A stretch of 64,000 bases of DNA from Ignavibacteriales bacterium (GTDB lineage Bacteria; Bacteroidota; Ignavibacteria; UBA10030), in contig JAPLFQ010000012.1 of assembly GCA_026390595.1 (NCBI GenBank), forward strand, positions 1-64,000, written 5' to 3'. Position 1 is the first letter of the stretch. Each line of letters opens with the position of its first letter. Shown here piece after piece: positions 8,582-18,963 of the stretch. Both the position numbers and the translations under genes were made by a program. The notes under the pieces were generated by a model. That model was not told the DNA's origin. It ran no database searches and worked only from the letters and a program-made list of their open reading frames with translations.

Positions 8582-11500
8582 TCATAGCCGGTATCTGAGT
8601 CCCAAATTGCCCGTAAGGCCATAGTTCTGTTGACTCGTGAAGCCGTTGATTGATTGCTGAGCCGAGGCGTTGTTCCTGTTGTTGAGATTGAATATATCCA
8701 GGAAGACTTCGATGCCAAACCATGGAAGAATCTGTCGTACCGAAGCATCCATCCTGAAATAGTCTCTGGTGAAGCCGTCCTGCTCGGGGAAATTGCCAAT
8801 GTTGCTGACTGAATTACCCTGGAAGACAATCGACAAACGGGCGGAAAAGTTTTTGTAGTCGTAGCCGAGAGAAGCATTGACGATGTCGTTGGGCTGGTTC
8901 ACGAGACGCCCTGCACGAGTACTATCAAAGACTTCCGTGAGCGTCTGCCTGGGACCGATGATCGTTGTCCTGGCGTTTCTCCAGGGATACGTGGCATTCG
9001 AGGAAATCCGCGTGTAGTTGATACCGAGCAGCACTCCGTTGAGTGGCGACGGCAAATACCAGAACCGTGTCTGAAAATCCACTTCAATACCTCTGACGAA
9101 GGCAATATAAGGAGTATTCATATACGTGAAGAGGGTTGCTCCTTTTACAGGAGCCGTTCCTCCAATGCTGAAGGAATTGACCGTGGCAACGCCCGCGGGC
9201 GCTGTGGTGTAGAGCGAATATTGCGTTGAGTACGTGAAGTCCTTTATTTCCTTGTAGAAACCGGCGATGGAGAGAAGTCCCAGTTCATTGGTGTGGAACG
9301 TCAATATGAGATCATGGTTATAGGCATGGGCCGTTCTGAGATCGGGATTGCCGGACCGCACTGTGCCCTGGCCATAGCTGATGGTGTAGGATGGTGAAAG
9401 CTGATGATAATCCGGACGGGCCAACGTCTGTGTATATCCGGCACGGACATCACACCAATCCGTTACATCATATTTCGCCTGGACCATCGGAAGGAAGAAT
9501 TCATTTGTCGGAGTTGCATTCACATCGAAATATTTCTGGCTCTTGTCGTCACGTCCGTCCATCAGAACGTACGCATCGTACACTCCTTTGTCCTTTTCAT
9601 ATCGCGCACCGCCGATAACCATCAGATTTCCATACTTCAATTCAGACATCACGAATGCGGCAGTATAGTCCTCGACGTATTTGTAGGTATTAGGAAGAGT
9701 CTGGAAGTAGCCGTTGAACCAACCGCCGGGTTCCACCGCCGTCGCATTGTACGAACTGAATGCAGGATTGCCTGCAACATAATGGATGATGCCGGTAAGC
9801 AAACTGGGATCGTTGGCCCAAATGATGCCTCCGAAACGGTCGTCAAGAAAACTCTTAAGGATGTCACTGTCATGAGATGTAAAGCCGGTCGATGTGAAAA
9901 TGTTTAAACCGCTGTTGAACGTCATCCCCGGAAATTGTCCTCGGATCCCGTTCGAAATTGCCGACTGGATCGTGTTTGTTCCTGATATTGTTGCATAAGG
10001 CGTACGTTGAGAGTTTTGGTGGCGAGTGGTATTGAATTCACCGCCAAACTTCAGGTAGCCGGCCAGGTCGGAACCCAAACGAAACGGAACTTTGAAATCC
10101 GCCTTGTATGTCTGCCCGTTTTCCTTGTAGCTGGAGCTGAACAAAGTCAGCGTGTTGAGATACGTCGTCTCCGTGCCCCCATAGCGAATAAGGGAGGTCA
10201 GGTTCTCCGGAGTTGTGTTGGGTGTCGAAGTCCCGACACCGCGGGTCTGATAAAACTCGGATTGCGGCGCCTCGGGCAGATTGTTCCTTGAATAGTTGTT
10301 CGCCGCCCTGAGGTCGAACGTCATGAATCCCAGGTCATAACTGAAGACGAGCGAATTCATGGCCAGGTCAACGTTGTTCTCACCCTCCTGATACCTGAAA
10401 ATCAGATCCGATGTGAGCGAGGAATAGTTCAGTATTGTCCGATAGTCCCTGTAATCTGAATTCAGCCGGCTGAACATATTGACAAGTTTGATGGAGCCCG
10501 AGGGCAAAATATAATCAACTATCAGATTTCCGCCGAAACGTTTCCTGGTTTCAAAATGGCGGTTCAGCTGGACGTTCGTGACCCTTACAGGAAGATAGCC
10601 GTTATCACCCTTCGTGTCTGACGTGATTTCATAGCCGGCATTCATGTTGTCGGCATCACGGTCATACTGTTCAATATTCCCCAGGAGATACACGCCGAGC
10701 TTGTCATTCAAGAAACGAGTGCTTGCAGATGCGACTGCTCTGAAATTTCCATACTGATTGCTCTTCTGAGTATAGCCCGATTGGAAAAGAAAGTCGGAAT
10801 GGAAATCTGATGGGGCTTCGCGCAGCTCCATGTTCACGGTGCCGCCTATGGAATTGGCATTCATATCCGGCGTCAACGACTTGTAGACGGAGATAGATTT
10901 TATCATGTAGGGAGACATCATGGATAGATCTACACTTCTGTCATTGTTGATTGACCCGGCAGTTCCGCCCTGGGAGCTTACTCCGATCTGTGTGCTGCCA
11001 GTCGTTGCAAGCGAAACTCCGCCAATCGTAATTTGGTTGAACTTTGGAGCCAAACCTCTGATCACGACCTTGTTCGCTTCGCCGGAACTCTGGAGCGTGG
11101 ATACGCCCGGCAGACGGCTTATTGCCTGCGCTGCGTTGAAGTCCGGCAATTCCTGAATCCTTGCTTCAGAGACAATGCTCACAATCTTGTCTGATGCCAG
11201 CTGCTGGTTGATCGCCTGCATCTGGCCCTGGGCCTGCCCGGTGACGACGAACTCCTGTCCCTGGATCGCCACTGGCGCCAGGGAAAAGTCGTGAACAACT
11301 GTCTCGTCGTTCGAGATTTTCACCTCAGCGCTTACGGAGCGATACCCGATATAGGAGGCCTGAAGTGTGTAGGTTCCCGGAGGAACGTTGGGGATGGAAA
11401 ACCCGCCGTTCAGATCCGTCGAGGCTCCCAGGCTTGTTCCCTTGATCGTCACGTTGGCTCCAGGGAGCAGATCCTTCGTGTCCTTGTCGTACACTTTTCC

Positions 11501-11647
11501 TTTCAGCACCCCCCCCGCAAGGACCGTCTGAGCGACCAGAAGGAAAGATATTCCCGCCAGGAGAACGACCTTTGACCAGGAATGCCGTCCGACACGAAGG
11601 CCGGCCGACCACGTCATTGCTGCAATCAGACCCAATGATTTTTTCAC
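8582..11647 (-). CDS. TonB-dependent outer-membrane receptor with carboxypeptidase-like N-terminal domain
   Basis: 1021 residues. The start is GTG at 11647, with AAGGAGA 8 bases upstream. An extended signal region (VVLLAGISFLLVAQTVLAG) precedes a CarboxypepD_reg-like domain (GKVYDKDTKDLLPGANVTI, PPGTYTLQASYIGY). A plug domain follows (QAISRLPGVSTLQSSGEANK, VVIRGLAPKFNQITIGGV), then a long beta-barrel. It should import ligands across the outer membrane using TonB energy. Position upstream of the xylanase genes and downstream of xylA suggests xylo-oligosaccharides as the ligand, which is inference. No SusD partner is encoded next to it, so this is not a classic SusCD pair. Confidence 0.92.
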   Translation of the reverse strand: MKKSLGLIAAMTWSAGLRVGRHSWSKVVLLAGISFLLVAQTVLAGGVLKGKVYDKDTKDLLPGANVTIKGTSLGASTDLNGGFSIPNVPPGTYTLQASYIGYRSVSAEVKISNDETVVHDFSLAPVAIQGQEFVVTGQAQGQMQAINQQLASDKIVSIVSEARIQELPDFNAAQAISRLPGVSTLQSSGEANKVVIRGLAPKFNQITIGGVSLATTGSTQIGVSSQGGTAGSINNDRSVDLSMMSPYMIKSISVYKSLTPDMNANSIGGTVNMELREAPSDFHSDFLFQSGYTQKSNQYGNFRAVASASTRFLNDKLGVYLLGNIEQYDRDADNMNAGYEITSDTKGDNGYLPVRVTNVQLNRHFETRKRFGGNLIVDYILPSGSIKLVNMFSRLNSDYRDYRTILNYSSLTSDLIFRYQEGENNVDLAMNSLVFSYDLGFMTFDLRAANNYSRNNLPEAPQSEFYQTRGVGTSTPNTTPENLTSLIRYGGTETTYLNTLTLFSSSYKENGQTYKADFKVPFRLGSDLAGYLKFGGEFNTTRHQNSQRTPYATISGTNTIQSAISNGIRGQFPGMTFNSGLNIFTSTGFTSHDSDILKSFLDDRFGGIIWANDPSLLTGIIHYVAGNPAFSSYNATAVEPGGWFNGYFQTLPNTYKYVEDYTAAFVMSELKYGNLMVIGGARYEKDKGVYDAYVLMDGRDDKSQKYFDVNATPTNEFFLPMVQAKYDVTDWCDVRAGYTQTLARPDYHQLSPSYTISYGQGTVRSGNPDLRTAHAYNHDLILTFHTNELGLLSIAGFYKEIKDFTYSTQYSLYTTAPAGVATVNSFSIGGTAPVKGATLFTYMNTPYIAFVRGIEVDFQTRFWYLPSPLNGVLLGINYTRISSNATYPWRNARTTIIGPRQTLTEVFDSTRAGRLVNQPNDIVNASLGYDYKNFSARLSIVFQGNSVSNIGNFPEQDGFTRDYFRMDASVRQILPWFGIEVFLDIFNLNNRNNASAQQSINGFTSQQNYGLTGNLGLRYRL

Positions 11648-11730
11648 AACAGTGTCTCCTTATATTAATGCTGTGCTTTACCGGACGAGACGGTTGACCG
11701 GCAATGTTGATAGTTCCAGATTCGGATGAC

Positions 11731-13053
11731 TTACCGCAGAATGTATGAGTTCAGAATATTCTCGAGCATTTCCTGCCGGCCCCCTGCGGGTTCGGGCTTG
11801 CCTTGCCTGCGGGCCCATTGGTCGAGCTCTGCGAGTCCGACTTTTCCAGCCATAATCTTCGCGCCGATACCTGACTTGAAGCTGCCGTAGCGCTCATCAA
11901 TGAACTTTGAAAACACTTTGTCCTTGATGATCTCGTGCGCAATCAGCAGCCCCTTCGCAAATGCATCCATGCCGCCAATATGCGCATGGAACAGGTCGTA
12001 GGGGTCGGTTGAACTCCGCCGTACCTTCGCGTCGAAATTGAGTCCCCCTTTGCCCAAACCATCCTGCTTGAGGATGACAAGCATCGCCAGGGTTGTCGCA
12101 TAGATGTCTGTCGGGAATTGATCAGTATCCCAGCCGAGAAGAAGATCGCCGCGGTTTGCATCGACGCTTCCGAGCTTGCCCGCTGCCGAAGCAACTGCGA
12201 GTTCGTGCTCAAACGTGTGCCCAGCGAGCGTGGCGTGGTTGGCTTCAATGTTGAGTTTGAAATGGTCGATCAGATCATATTCCTGCAAGAACGAAAGGGT
12301 CGTAGCGGCGTCGGTATCGTACTGGTGTTTTGAAGGCTCAGCGGGCTTCGGTTCGATGAGGAATTGTCCTTTGAAGCCGATTTTCTTCTTGTAGTCGACG
12401 GCCATGTGGAAGAATCGCGCCATCTGCTCCTGCTCTCGCTTGAGATCAGTATTCAGCAGCGTCTCGTATCCTTCGCGTCCCCCCCAGAAAACGTAGTTCT
12501 CACCGCCAAGCTCCTTCGTGGCGTCCATCGCATTCTTGACCTGTGCGGCAGCGTGCGCCATGACGTGGGCATTGGGGCTTGTACCTGCGCCCTGCGAATA
12601 AATCGGATCGCTGAACAAATTGGCCGTTCCCCACAACAGCTTGACGCCGGTTGCTTTCTGCATCTGCTTTGCAATCCGGACAATCTCCTGCAGGTTCTTC
12701 ACCGATTCAGAAAAGTTCTCACCTTGAGGAGCGATGTCGCGGTCATGGAAGCAGTAGTAATCGACACCAAGTTTCTGCAGGAACTCAAACGCGGCATCCA
12801 GCGTCTCTTTGGCGCGATCCATCGGGTCGCTCGCCTGGCGCCAGGCTCGTGCGAAACTGGCACCTCCGAACATATCGGCGCCGCTTCCCAGCATGGTATG
12901 CCAATAAGCGACGGCGAAGCGAAGATGCTCGCCCATCGTTTTGGAGCCGACGCGTTGATCTCTATTGTAGTACTTGAAAGAAAGGGGATTCCTGGAATCT
13001 TTCCCCTCGAATGGGATGGGTTTCTGGATTTTCGGGAAGTACGTTTTCGACAT
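11731..13053 (-). CDS. xylA: Xylose isomerase
   Basis: 440 residues, normal length for the long-form (class II) family. It interconverts D-xylose and D-xylulose in the cytoplasm. Family motifs include [29 protein letters not shown], the metal-binding stretch [20 protein letters not shown] and [20 protein letters not shown], and [11 protein letters not shown]. The ATG at 13053 has AAAGAA before it. It lies 27 bases after the sugar symporter gene, in one operon with symporter and GH3, fitting uptake of xylose released from xylan. No xylulokinase is in the window. Confidence 0.97.
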   Translation of the reverse strand: MSKTYFPKIQKPIPFEGKDSRNPLSFKYYNRDQRVGSKTMGEHLRFAVAYWHTMLGSGADMFGGASFARAWRQASDPMDRAKETLDAAFEFLQKLGVDYYCFHDRDIAPQGENFSESVKNLQEIVRIAKQMQKATGVKLLWGTANLFSDPIYSQGAGTSPNAHVMAHAAAQVKNAMDATKELGGENYVFWGGREGYETLLNTDLKREQEQMARFFHMAVDYKKKIGFKGQFLIEPKPAEPSKHQYDTDAATTLSFLQEYDLIDHFKLNIEANHATLAGHTFEHELAVASAAGKLGSVDANRGDLLLGWDTDQFPTDIYATTLAMLVILKQDGLGKGGLNFDAKVRRSSTDPYDLFHAHIGGMDAFAKGLLIAHEIIKDKVFSKFIDERYGSFKSGIGAKIMAGKVGLAELDQWARRQGKPEPAGGRQEMLENILNSYILR

Positions 13054-13080
13054 TATGGTTCTTTCAATTGTGATTCAACG

Positions 13081-14586
13081 TCACGGGGTCACGGTTGAAA
13101 AACTCTTTCGCCTTTCCGCGAGCTCGTCCTGGATCTGAATATTCAGTTTCTTGTTGATCCCGTAATACGAAAGCGCTATCACACCGATGAGGAACGTGGT
13201 AGCAGGGAAGATACTTGCCGTCATGCGGATGCCCAGGAGGGCCCCTTCCGACTGCACGATGTTCGGAATGTATCCGTACGCCGCAAGCAGCCAGCCGCAA
13301 ATTGCCCCGCCGAATCCGAGTCCTGCCTTCAATGCAAACACAATCCCTGCAAACACAACGCCCGTAGCGCGGCGCCTGGTTTTCCATTCCGCATAATCGG
13401 CAACATCAGCCATCATGGCCCACAGCAACGGGATCGTCGGACCGTACGCGAGAGATTTCAGAAGATTCAGGATAAACGTGAGTCCCACGGCGTCGGATGG
13501 CAGCATGATGAACAGGGCAGTGAACAGGGTCGTCAGCGCCAGCCCCACGAGGAATACGGTCTTCTTCCCGAAACGTATCGAAAGAGGTTTGGACGCAATC
13601 ACGCCGAGGATCATCACAAACTGTCCGGACATGTTGAAGAGGCTGAATCCGACGGACGTAACGTTGGTCCGATCCGTCGTCGCGATGAGCCCGAATGCGT
13701 TCAGGATGTCATGCCACCAACTCGTGGCCACCAGAGTGCCGCCGGATGTGGTCGTCACGAGTCCCCACGATTGGAGGAAACCAAACAACTGGTTCTTGTC
13801 CACAAAGTAGGTAAAGTAGTAGAACATCGCGCTTCCCCACAGAGCGAGCGTGATGAAAAGAAACAACGTCAGCACGAACATCGAAATCCACGGGGTGTTC
13901 TTCAAAAGATCGGCGAAATCCTGCTTGGGGGATGATTTCTGGTTGGGATCCGGCTTGATGCGTTCGCGTACGCTGAAGAAGGTGATGACGAAGAAAACGA
14001 TACTCAGGAGAGCGAACACTCCGATCGTCATCGACCATCCCTTGGCGGCATCACCCTGCCCGAACTTGCTGACCATGGGGAGCGTCAATCCCTGTACGAC
14101 GAGCGCTGCGGCCATGGCAAAGAAGAAGCGGTAGGACGACAGGCTTGTGCGGTCGTTCACGTCACCGGTCATGACACCGTTGAGTGCCGAGTACGGCAGG
14201 TTGTTGACCGAATACACCGTCATCAGAAGGATGTAGGTGATGTACGCGTACACGAGTTTCCCGGTGCTGCCAAAATCCGGAGTGGTGAACGCAAGGAAGA
14301 ACATGACTGCGAATGGTACTGCTGACCAGAGGACCCAGGGCCGAAACTTACCCCATCTGGTGTTCGTGCGGTCTGCAACAACGCCCATGAAAGGATCAAA
14401 CGCTGCATCCCAGAATCGCCCCACAAGAAGTAAGGTGCCTGCAGCAACTGCGGAAAGGCCGAACACGTCGGTGTAGAAGCCCAGCTGAAAGATGAGCATC
14501 GTCTGGAAGACGAAATTGGCCGCGCCGTCTCCAAACCCGTAGCCGATTTTTTCCCTGACCGACAGCTTTTCAGTGCTTGATTGCAC
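13081..14586 (-). CDS. GPH-family sugar:cation symporter (MFS), probably for xylosides
   Basis: 501 residues with about 12 hydrophobic segments. The opening KLSVREKIGYGFGDGAANF-type start (EKIGYGFGDGAANFVFQTML) and DAAFDPFMGVVADRTNTRWG, RPWVLW are hallmarks of the glycoside-pentoside-hexuronide:cation symporter family (XynB/YicJ/MelB type). The start is GTG at 14586 with only a weak ribosome site. The last residues (ERRKSFSTVTP) are cytoplasmic. The gene sits between GH3 and xylA on the same strand with short gaps, so the likely cargo is xylose or short xylo-oligosaccharides taken up across the inner membrane, which the cytoplasmic GH3 then splits. Substrate is inference from context. Confidence 0.9.
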   Translation of the reverse strand: MQSSTEKLSVREKIGYGFGDGAANFVFQTMLIFQLGFYTDVFGLSAVAAGTLLLVGRFWDAAFDPFMGVVADRTNTRWGKFRPWVLWSAVPFAVMFFLAFTTPDFGSTGKLVYAYITYILLMTVYSVNNLPYSALNGVMTGDVNDRTSLSSYRFFFAMAAALVVQGLTLPMVSKFGQGDAAKGWSMTIGVFALLSIVFFVITFFSVRERIKPDPNQKSSPKQDFADLLKNTPWISMFVLTLFLFITLALWGSAMFYYFTYFVDKNQLFGFLQSWGLVTTTSGGTLVATSWWHDILNAFGLIATTDRTNVTSVGFSLFNMSGQFVMILGVIASKPLSIRFGKKTVFLVGLALTTLFTALFIMLPSDAVGLTFILNLLKSLAYGPTIPLLWAMMADVADYAEWKTRRRATGVVFAGIVFALKAGLGFGGAICGWLLAAYGYIPNIVQSEGALLGIRMTASIFPATTFLIGVIALSYYGINKKLNIQIQDELAERRKSFSTVTP

Positions 14587-14662
14587 GTATCACCCGAAGA
14601 GTAAGTGTGTGGTTGCGTAATTGAACATCGTGACTTCCGCCCCCTCGTCCGTTTGTCCGCCC

Positions 14663-16981
14663 CTATTTCACATGAAGCACCGTTTTTTCGAGGTCCCGGT
14701 CAAGCGAAGAACTCCCTACCATAATTTCGAAATCGCCGGGCTCGACAACATAGTGCTTTTCAATATTCGTAAACGCCAAGTGTTCCGGCAGAATGTCCAG
14801 GGCTACCGTCTTCGATTCCTTCGGTCCAAGCCAGACTTTCCTGAATCCCTTCAATTCCTTCACCGGGCGGGTCACGGAGCTGAACATATCACGTATATAC
14901 ATCTGAACGACCTCGGATCCGGCACGATTGCCGGTGTTCGTCACATCGATCAGGACCTTGGTCGATCCGTCCTTTTGAATCGTCTGATTCTCCAACCGGA
15001 GGTTGCTGAAGCTGAAGGTCGTGTAGCTCAGACCGAACCCGAAGGGATATAACGGTGTGATGTCGTCGAACAGATACCCGCGCCGCGCTGATGGCTTGTG
15101 ATTGTAGAAACAGGGAATGTGCCCTGCGGATCTTGGAATCGATACCGGGAGTTTGCCACCGGGATTGACATTCCCGAACAGCACATCTGCCACTGCCGAT
15201 CCGGTTTCCTGTCCCAGGTACCAGCATTCAAGTATCGCTGGAATGCGGGCGTGAATCTGGCTGAGACTGTTTGGACGTCCGTTGAACAGTACGAGGATCA
15301 CAAGTTTGCCTGTATCCAGAACGGCCTTTGCAAGCTCGTTTTGCATACCGAAAAGGTCCAGATCCGGCCTGTCACCCATGTGCACCTTGCTCCACGCTTC
15401 TCTGGACGTTTGTTCGTTGTCCCCGAGGACAAGCACTACTGCATCCGATTTCTGTGCTGCTGCGACGGCGAGGCCGATCAGCTTCCGGTTCTCTTCGGGA
15501 TCGGGAAGGGTGACGAGATCATCGCTCCATGAGCCGCCAATCGTGGTTTTGCATCCTTCACTATAGACCACATTCACACCTTCTCCCGCTTTTTCCTTGA
15601 TGCCCTGCAACACAGATTTGAAATGCGGGGGAGTGCCGCTGTACCCCCCAAGCAGCAACCGGTCCGCGTTTGGCCCGATGACCGCTATGGTGCTGTTCTT
15701 CCTGGGAGCGAGCGGGAGCAGGTTCGCTTCATTCTTCAGCAGCGTAATCGTTTCTCGCGCTGCCTGCAAAGCGATCGTACTGTCCCGTTCCAGGTTACGC
15801 TTGTGGCGTTGTTCGTCGAACTGAACGTAAGGGTCTTCAAAAAGACCAAGCTGGAATTTCAATCGGAGAAGCGGGGAGATCAGATTGTCGAGCGCTGACT
15901 CTTTCAGCTTTCCCTCGTTGATCAACCGCGTCAGAGCGGGATAACAGTCCGGGTCCGGGGTTTCGACATTGATTCCAGCCTCGCAGGCGAGGCGGGCGGC
16001 TTCGTCTTTGTCTTTCGCAACACGGAAACTTGACGCTTCTTCACGTTCATGGAGTTCCGTGATTGCGAAGTAGTCGGAGACGATGACACCGCGAAAACCC
16101 CACTCTCCCCGAAGAACATCCTGCAGGAGCCACCGGTTTGCGTGAGAGGGGACCCCATCAATTTCGTTGTAGGAGGGCATTACCGAGAGAGCGTTTGCTT
16201 TCCGAATGACTTCCCTGAACGGGAAGAAGAAGGTATCGCGCAGGAGGCGTTCTGAGAAATCGCCGGGACCGCAGTTGGAGCCGGACTCTGGCTGGCCATG
16301 TGCGGCAAAATGTTTGATGGTCGCGATGATCCGCTCCTTGTCCTTGAGCGAGCCGTCTCCCTGCATGCCGCGGACGGCGGCAATTCCCATCTGACTCACA
16401 AGGTAGGGGTCTTCGCCATACGTTTCCTCGAACCGTCCCCAACGAGCGTCACGGGCAAGGTCGAGATCCGGTGCCAGAGTCTGATGTGCTCCCCGCGCTC
16501 TTGTAGCTTCGGCGATGGAAGCGTGGATATTCTCGACAAGTTCAGGATTGAACGTCGAGGCCAGCCCTATCGGCTGCGGGTAGCTGGTAGCATCCCGCGC
16601 GACCAGTCCGTGAAGCGATTCTTCGTGGAAGATGGCGGGAATTCCGAGTCGGGTCTTTTCAACAAGGAACTTCTGAAGCGTATTCGTCAACTCCGCCATC
16701 TGCGCTGGTGACTGTCCTCCAGCCCTGTCGCTGATGCGCGCTATCTGTCCAATGCCGTTGCAGAGGTTTCGCTGAACGCTTGTATGGTCGAGTTTCCCCG
16801 TATCATCGAACAGGGAGGTGTGCGGCAGGCGCCAGATGCATAGTGCTTGCGCAGCCTTTTCTTCGACGGTCATGCGTGCCAGGAGATCGGCCAGGCGGGC
16901 GTCGACGGGCAGCCCGCAATCTTTGTACGCGGGCACTTCCTGACGGCTTTCCTGTTCCCTGAGAAGCGGTTTTTCTATCAT
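14663..16981 (-). CDS. Cytoplasmic GH3 beta-glucosidase/beta-xylosidase
   Basis: 772 residues from the ATG at 16981, preceded by GAAAGAA; an in-frame GTG at 17017 is also possible. There is no signal peptide, so the enzyme should act in the cytoplasm. The GH3 N-terminal barrel shows IPAIFHEESLHG, DARWGRFEETYGEDPYLV, KHFAAHGQPESG and the catalytic nucleophile Asp303 in VIVSDYFAI. The second domain has ITLLKNEANLLPL and a GDNEQTSREAW segment; the C-terminus is a fibronectin-III-like domain (VTNTGNRAGSEVVQMYIRD). The locus argues for beta-xylosidase action on imported xylo-oligosaccharides, but beta-glucosidase cannot be excluded from sequence alone. First gene of the minus-strand operon with the symporter and xylA. 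Confidence 0.93.
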   Translation of the reverse strand: MIEKPLLREQESRQEVPAYKDCGLPVDARLADLLARMTVEEKAAQALCIWRLPHTSLFDDTGKLDHTSVQRNLCNGIGQIARISDRAGGQSPAQMAELTNTLQKFLVEKTRLGIPAIFHEESLHGLVARDATSYPQPIGLASTFNPELVENIHASIAEATRARGAHQTLAPDLDLARDARWGRFEETYGEDPYLVSQMGIAAVRGMQGDGSLKDKERIIATIKHFAAHGQPESGSNCGPGDFSERLLRDTFFFPFREVIRKANALSVMPSYNEIDGVPSHANRWLLQDVLRGEWGFRGVIVSDYFAITELHEREEASSFRVAKDKDEAARLACEAGINVETPDPDCYPALTRLINEGKLKESALDNLISPLLRLKFQLGLFEDPYVQFDEQRHKRNLERDSTIALQAARETITLLKNEANLLPLAPRKNSTIAVIGPNADRLLLGGYSGTPPHFKSVLQGIKEKAGEGVNVVYSEGCKTTIGGSWSDDLVTLPDPEENRKLIGLAVAAAQKSDAVVLVLGDNEQTSREAWSKVHMGDRPDLDLFGMQNELAKAVLDTGKLVILVLFNGRPNSLSQIHARIPAILECWYLGQETGSAVADVLFGNVNPGGKLPVSIPRSAGHIPCFYNHKPSARRGYLFDDITPLYPFGFGLSYTTFSFSNLRLENQTIQKDGSTKVLIDVTNTGNRAGSEVVQMYIRDMFSSVTRPVKELKGFRKVWLGPKESKTVALDILPEHLAFTNIEKHYVVEPGDFEIMVGSSSLDRDLEKTVLHVK

Positions 16982-17059
16982 TGTTTTCTTTCGTGGCGAG
17001 TTCCAAAGCAGGCTCACGGTTAGAGCGCCATACTTCAGATGGAAGCGAATGCAGGTACA

Positions 17060-17110
17060 CCGGCATAGGCGGAGGCTTTGCGGAGGCCATGCCTCAGCTC
17101 ATTATGCCGG
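17060..17110. repeat. Nested inverted/direct repeat in the GH3-uxuA divergent region
   Basis: CCGGCATA at 17060-17067 is mirrored by TATGCCGG at 17103-17110. The interior carries GCGGAGGC twice, separated by TTT. It lies in the spacer between divergent genes. Either a structured leader for the GH3 transcript or an intergenic palindromic element; no T-run supports a terminator. Confidence 0.4.
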
Positions 17111-17227
17111 CTTGAACCCATTCATCCGCAGTCATCTCGGTCTCATTGATGTGGGACCCCTGTTCCGTGGGAATTGCTTCTATCGGAAGGCAGGAACTGC
17201 GGTACTATTTAATGGGTTAAACAATAA

Positions 17228-17241
17228 TTGAACCGTTTCAA
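17228..17241. promoter_or_regulatory. LacI-type operator candidate between GH3 and uxuA
   Basis: TTGAACCGTTTCAA is a near-perfect palindrome centred on CG (one mismatch between half-sites), flanked on both sides by A/T-rich ATAAT runs. The central CG and half-site form are typical of LacI-family operators. Its place in the 471-base spacer of divergent sugar genes suggests coordinate control of the operon and uxuA. No LacI-family gene is in the window. Confidence 0.5.
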
Positions 17242-17452
17242 TAATAATTAGGGAGTTTCAAGAAGTCAAGAAAAAAAACACTATTTTGGTCAATGGGGGC
17301 GTCCCATTTTCGAGAGAATTCATTGAATCCCCCGGAAATCAGTCCGTTCTCTCGCCGCCGATGTGGCGATCGTCATGTTTGAGGTCTGCAAGCTCGTTTC
17401 TGACCTGATGGCATTCAAATGAGCACCAAATACTTAGAAAAGGAAACAACTC

Positions 17453-18643
17453 ATGTCGATGGAACAGACCTGGAGATGGTTCGGTCCTCAAGATCCCATC
17501 AAGCTTGACGAAGTGAAGCAGACAGGGGCTACTGGGATCGTGACAGCGCTGCATCATGTCCCCGCCGGTGAACAATGGACAGTTGAAGAGATCATGAAAA
17601 GAAAACGGGAAATAGAATCGGCGGGTTTGCGATGGTCCGTGGCGGAAAGTCTGCCTGTCCATGAGGGAATCAAGACGAACAACATGAACTGCGGGCGCCT
17701 TGTCGAAAACTACAAGATCTCGCTATCGAATCTGGGCCGGTGCGGCGTCGAAACGGTGTGCTACAATTTCATGCCGGTCCTTGATTGGTCGCGGACTGAT
17801 CTGGGTGTTGAATTCAAAGATGGGTCTATCACGTCGAAATTTGAATCGAGAGTCTTTGCAGCCTTCGATCTGCATATTCTGAAGCGGGAAGGGGCGGAGG
17901 CCGACTACACGGAGGATGAGGCGAGAAACGCCCGGCAATACTTCGACACATTGAGCGAGCGCCAACGCGATGCGTTGGTGCAGACGGTGCTCCTTGGATT
18001 TCCTGGCTCGGGAGAGGCGTACACGCTTGCGCAATTGAAAGATGCTCTACACATGTATGATTCGATCGGGGAAAATGAACTCCGGCACAACCTGACTCGA
18101 TTCCTGAAGGAGATAGTCCCGGTTGCTGAAGAGTCCGGCGTGCGTCTTGCAATCCATCCTGATGATCCGCCGTTTCCACTGCTGGGACTGCCAAGGATCG
18201 TGAGCAATAAGAGGGATGTGGAACAGATACTCGCCGCATATGATTCAACGTCGAACGGCATCACGCTGTGCACCGGGTCCTTTGGTGCCGGGATGAAGAA
18301 CGACCTTCAGGAACTCACGGAGCTGTTCGCGCCGCGTATCAATTTTATACACCTGCGCAACGTCACCAAAGACCCTCAAGGTGATTTTGTGGAAGACAAT
18401 CACCTGGAAGGCGATGTCGACATGTACGGAGTCATCAGGACCCTGCTCCTGGAGCAAAAGCGGCGTACCGAAGATGGAAGGAAAGACATCAGAATCCCGA
18501 TGCGGCCGGATCATGGCCATCTCATGAAGGCCGATCAGGAACGTGCGAAGGTGTATCCCGGCTATTCACTCTTTGGGAGAATGAGAGGATTGGCTGAGCT
18601 GCGCGGGGTGGAATTGGGGATCCGGCGTTCGCTGGGGTTGTAA
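17453..18643 (+). CDS. uxuA: D-mannonate dehydratase
   Basis: 396 residues, full length for UxuA. It dehydrates D-mannonate to 2-keto-3-deoxygluconate in hexuronate catabolism. Family sequence is clear: MEQTWRWFGPQDPI, TGATGIVTALHHVPAGE, ESLPVHEGIK, VCYNFMPVLDWSRTDL, LAIHPDDPPFPLLGLPRIVS, FIHLRNV and PMRPDHGHLM. The ATG at 17453 has AAGGA 8 bases upstream. It is divergent from the xylan operon; glucuronoxylan carries 4-O-methyl-glucuronate side chains, so the gene fits disposal of glucuronate from xylan. The isomerase and reductase steps that would precede it are not in the window. Confidence 0.97.
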   Translation: MSMEQTWRWFGPQDPIKLDEVKQTGATGIVTALHHVPAGEQWTVEEIMKRKREIESAGLRWSVAESLPVHEGIKTNNMNCGRLVENYKISLSNLGRCGVETVCYNFMPVLDWSRTDLGVEFKDGSITSKFESRVFAAFDLHILKREGAEADYTEDEARNARQYFDTLSERQRDALVQTVLLGFPGSGEAYTLAQLKDALHMYDSIGENELRHNLTRFLKEIVPVAEESGVRLAIHPDDPPFPLLGLPRIVSNKRDVEQILAAYDSTSNGITLCTGSFGAGMKNDLQELTELFAPRINFIHLRNVTKDPQGDFVEDNHLEGDVDMYGVIRTLLLEQKRRTEDGRKDIRIPMRPDHGHLMKADQERAKVYPGYSLFGRMRGLAELRGVELGIRRSLGL

Positions 18644-18755
18644 CCCCGCTGAGAAGCGGAGGGGCAGGCCCTTCGACTCGGTCCGCGAATAACGTAGACC
18701 TCGCTCGGGACTTCGCACAAAGCGCTCAGCTTGACCTTCAACCTGCGTCAGGGAG

Positions 18756-18818
18756 ATGCTGAAACAGGAAACGCCACCTGAAGAAAGGGTGGCGTTTCTG
18801 TTTCGGAGTGCCCGGAAC
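18756..18818 (-). repeat. tRNA-Leu 3'-end remnant with terminator hairpin (copy A)
   Basis: On the minus strand GTTCCGGGCAC, the last bases of the tRNA-Leu at 40753-40836, is followed by a long hairpin (GAAACAGAAACGCCACC / GGTGGCGTTTCCTGTTTC). The 63-base unit matches 20182-20244 with four mismatches, so the two were once one sequence. The rest of the tRNA is missing. Confidence 0.6.
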
Positions 18819-18963
18819 CCTTCGCCTCGTCCCGATAGAAGTCATCGGGACTCGCTCAGGGCGGGGCCCGAATTTTACAGAACTCACACATCTGTACCGG
18901 GTATTTGAAATGGCATTGAATTCAAGGGAATAGTCGATCCATCTATTTGCATTGGCGATATCT

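Noticed and set aside
8582-11647. Calling the receptor SusC
   Set aside because: No adjacent SusD and the sequence reads like a general TonB-dependent receptor; the SusC label would imply a pair that is not there.
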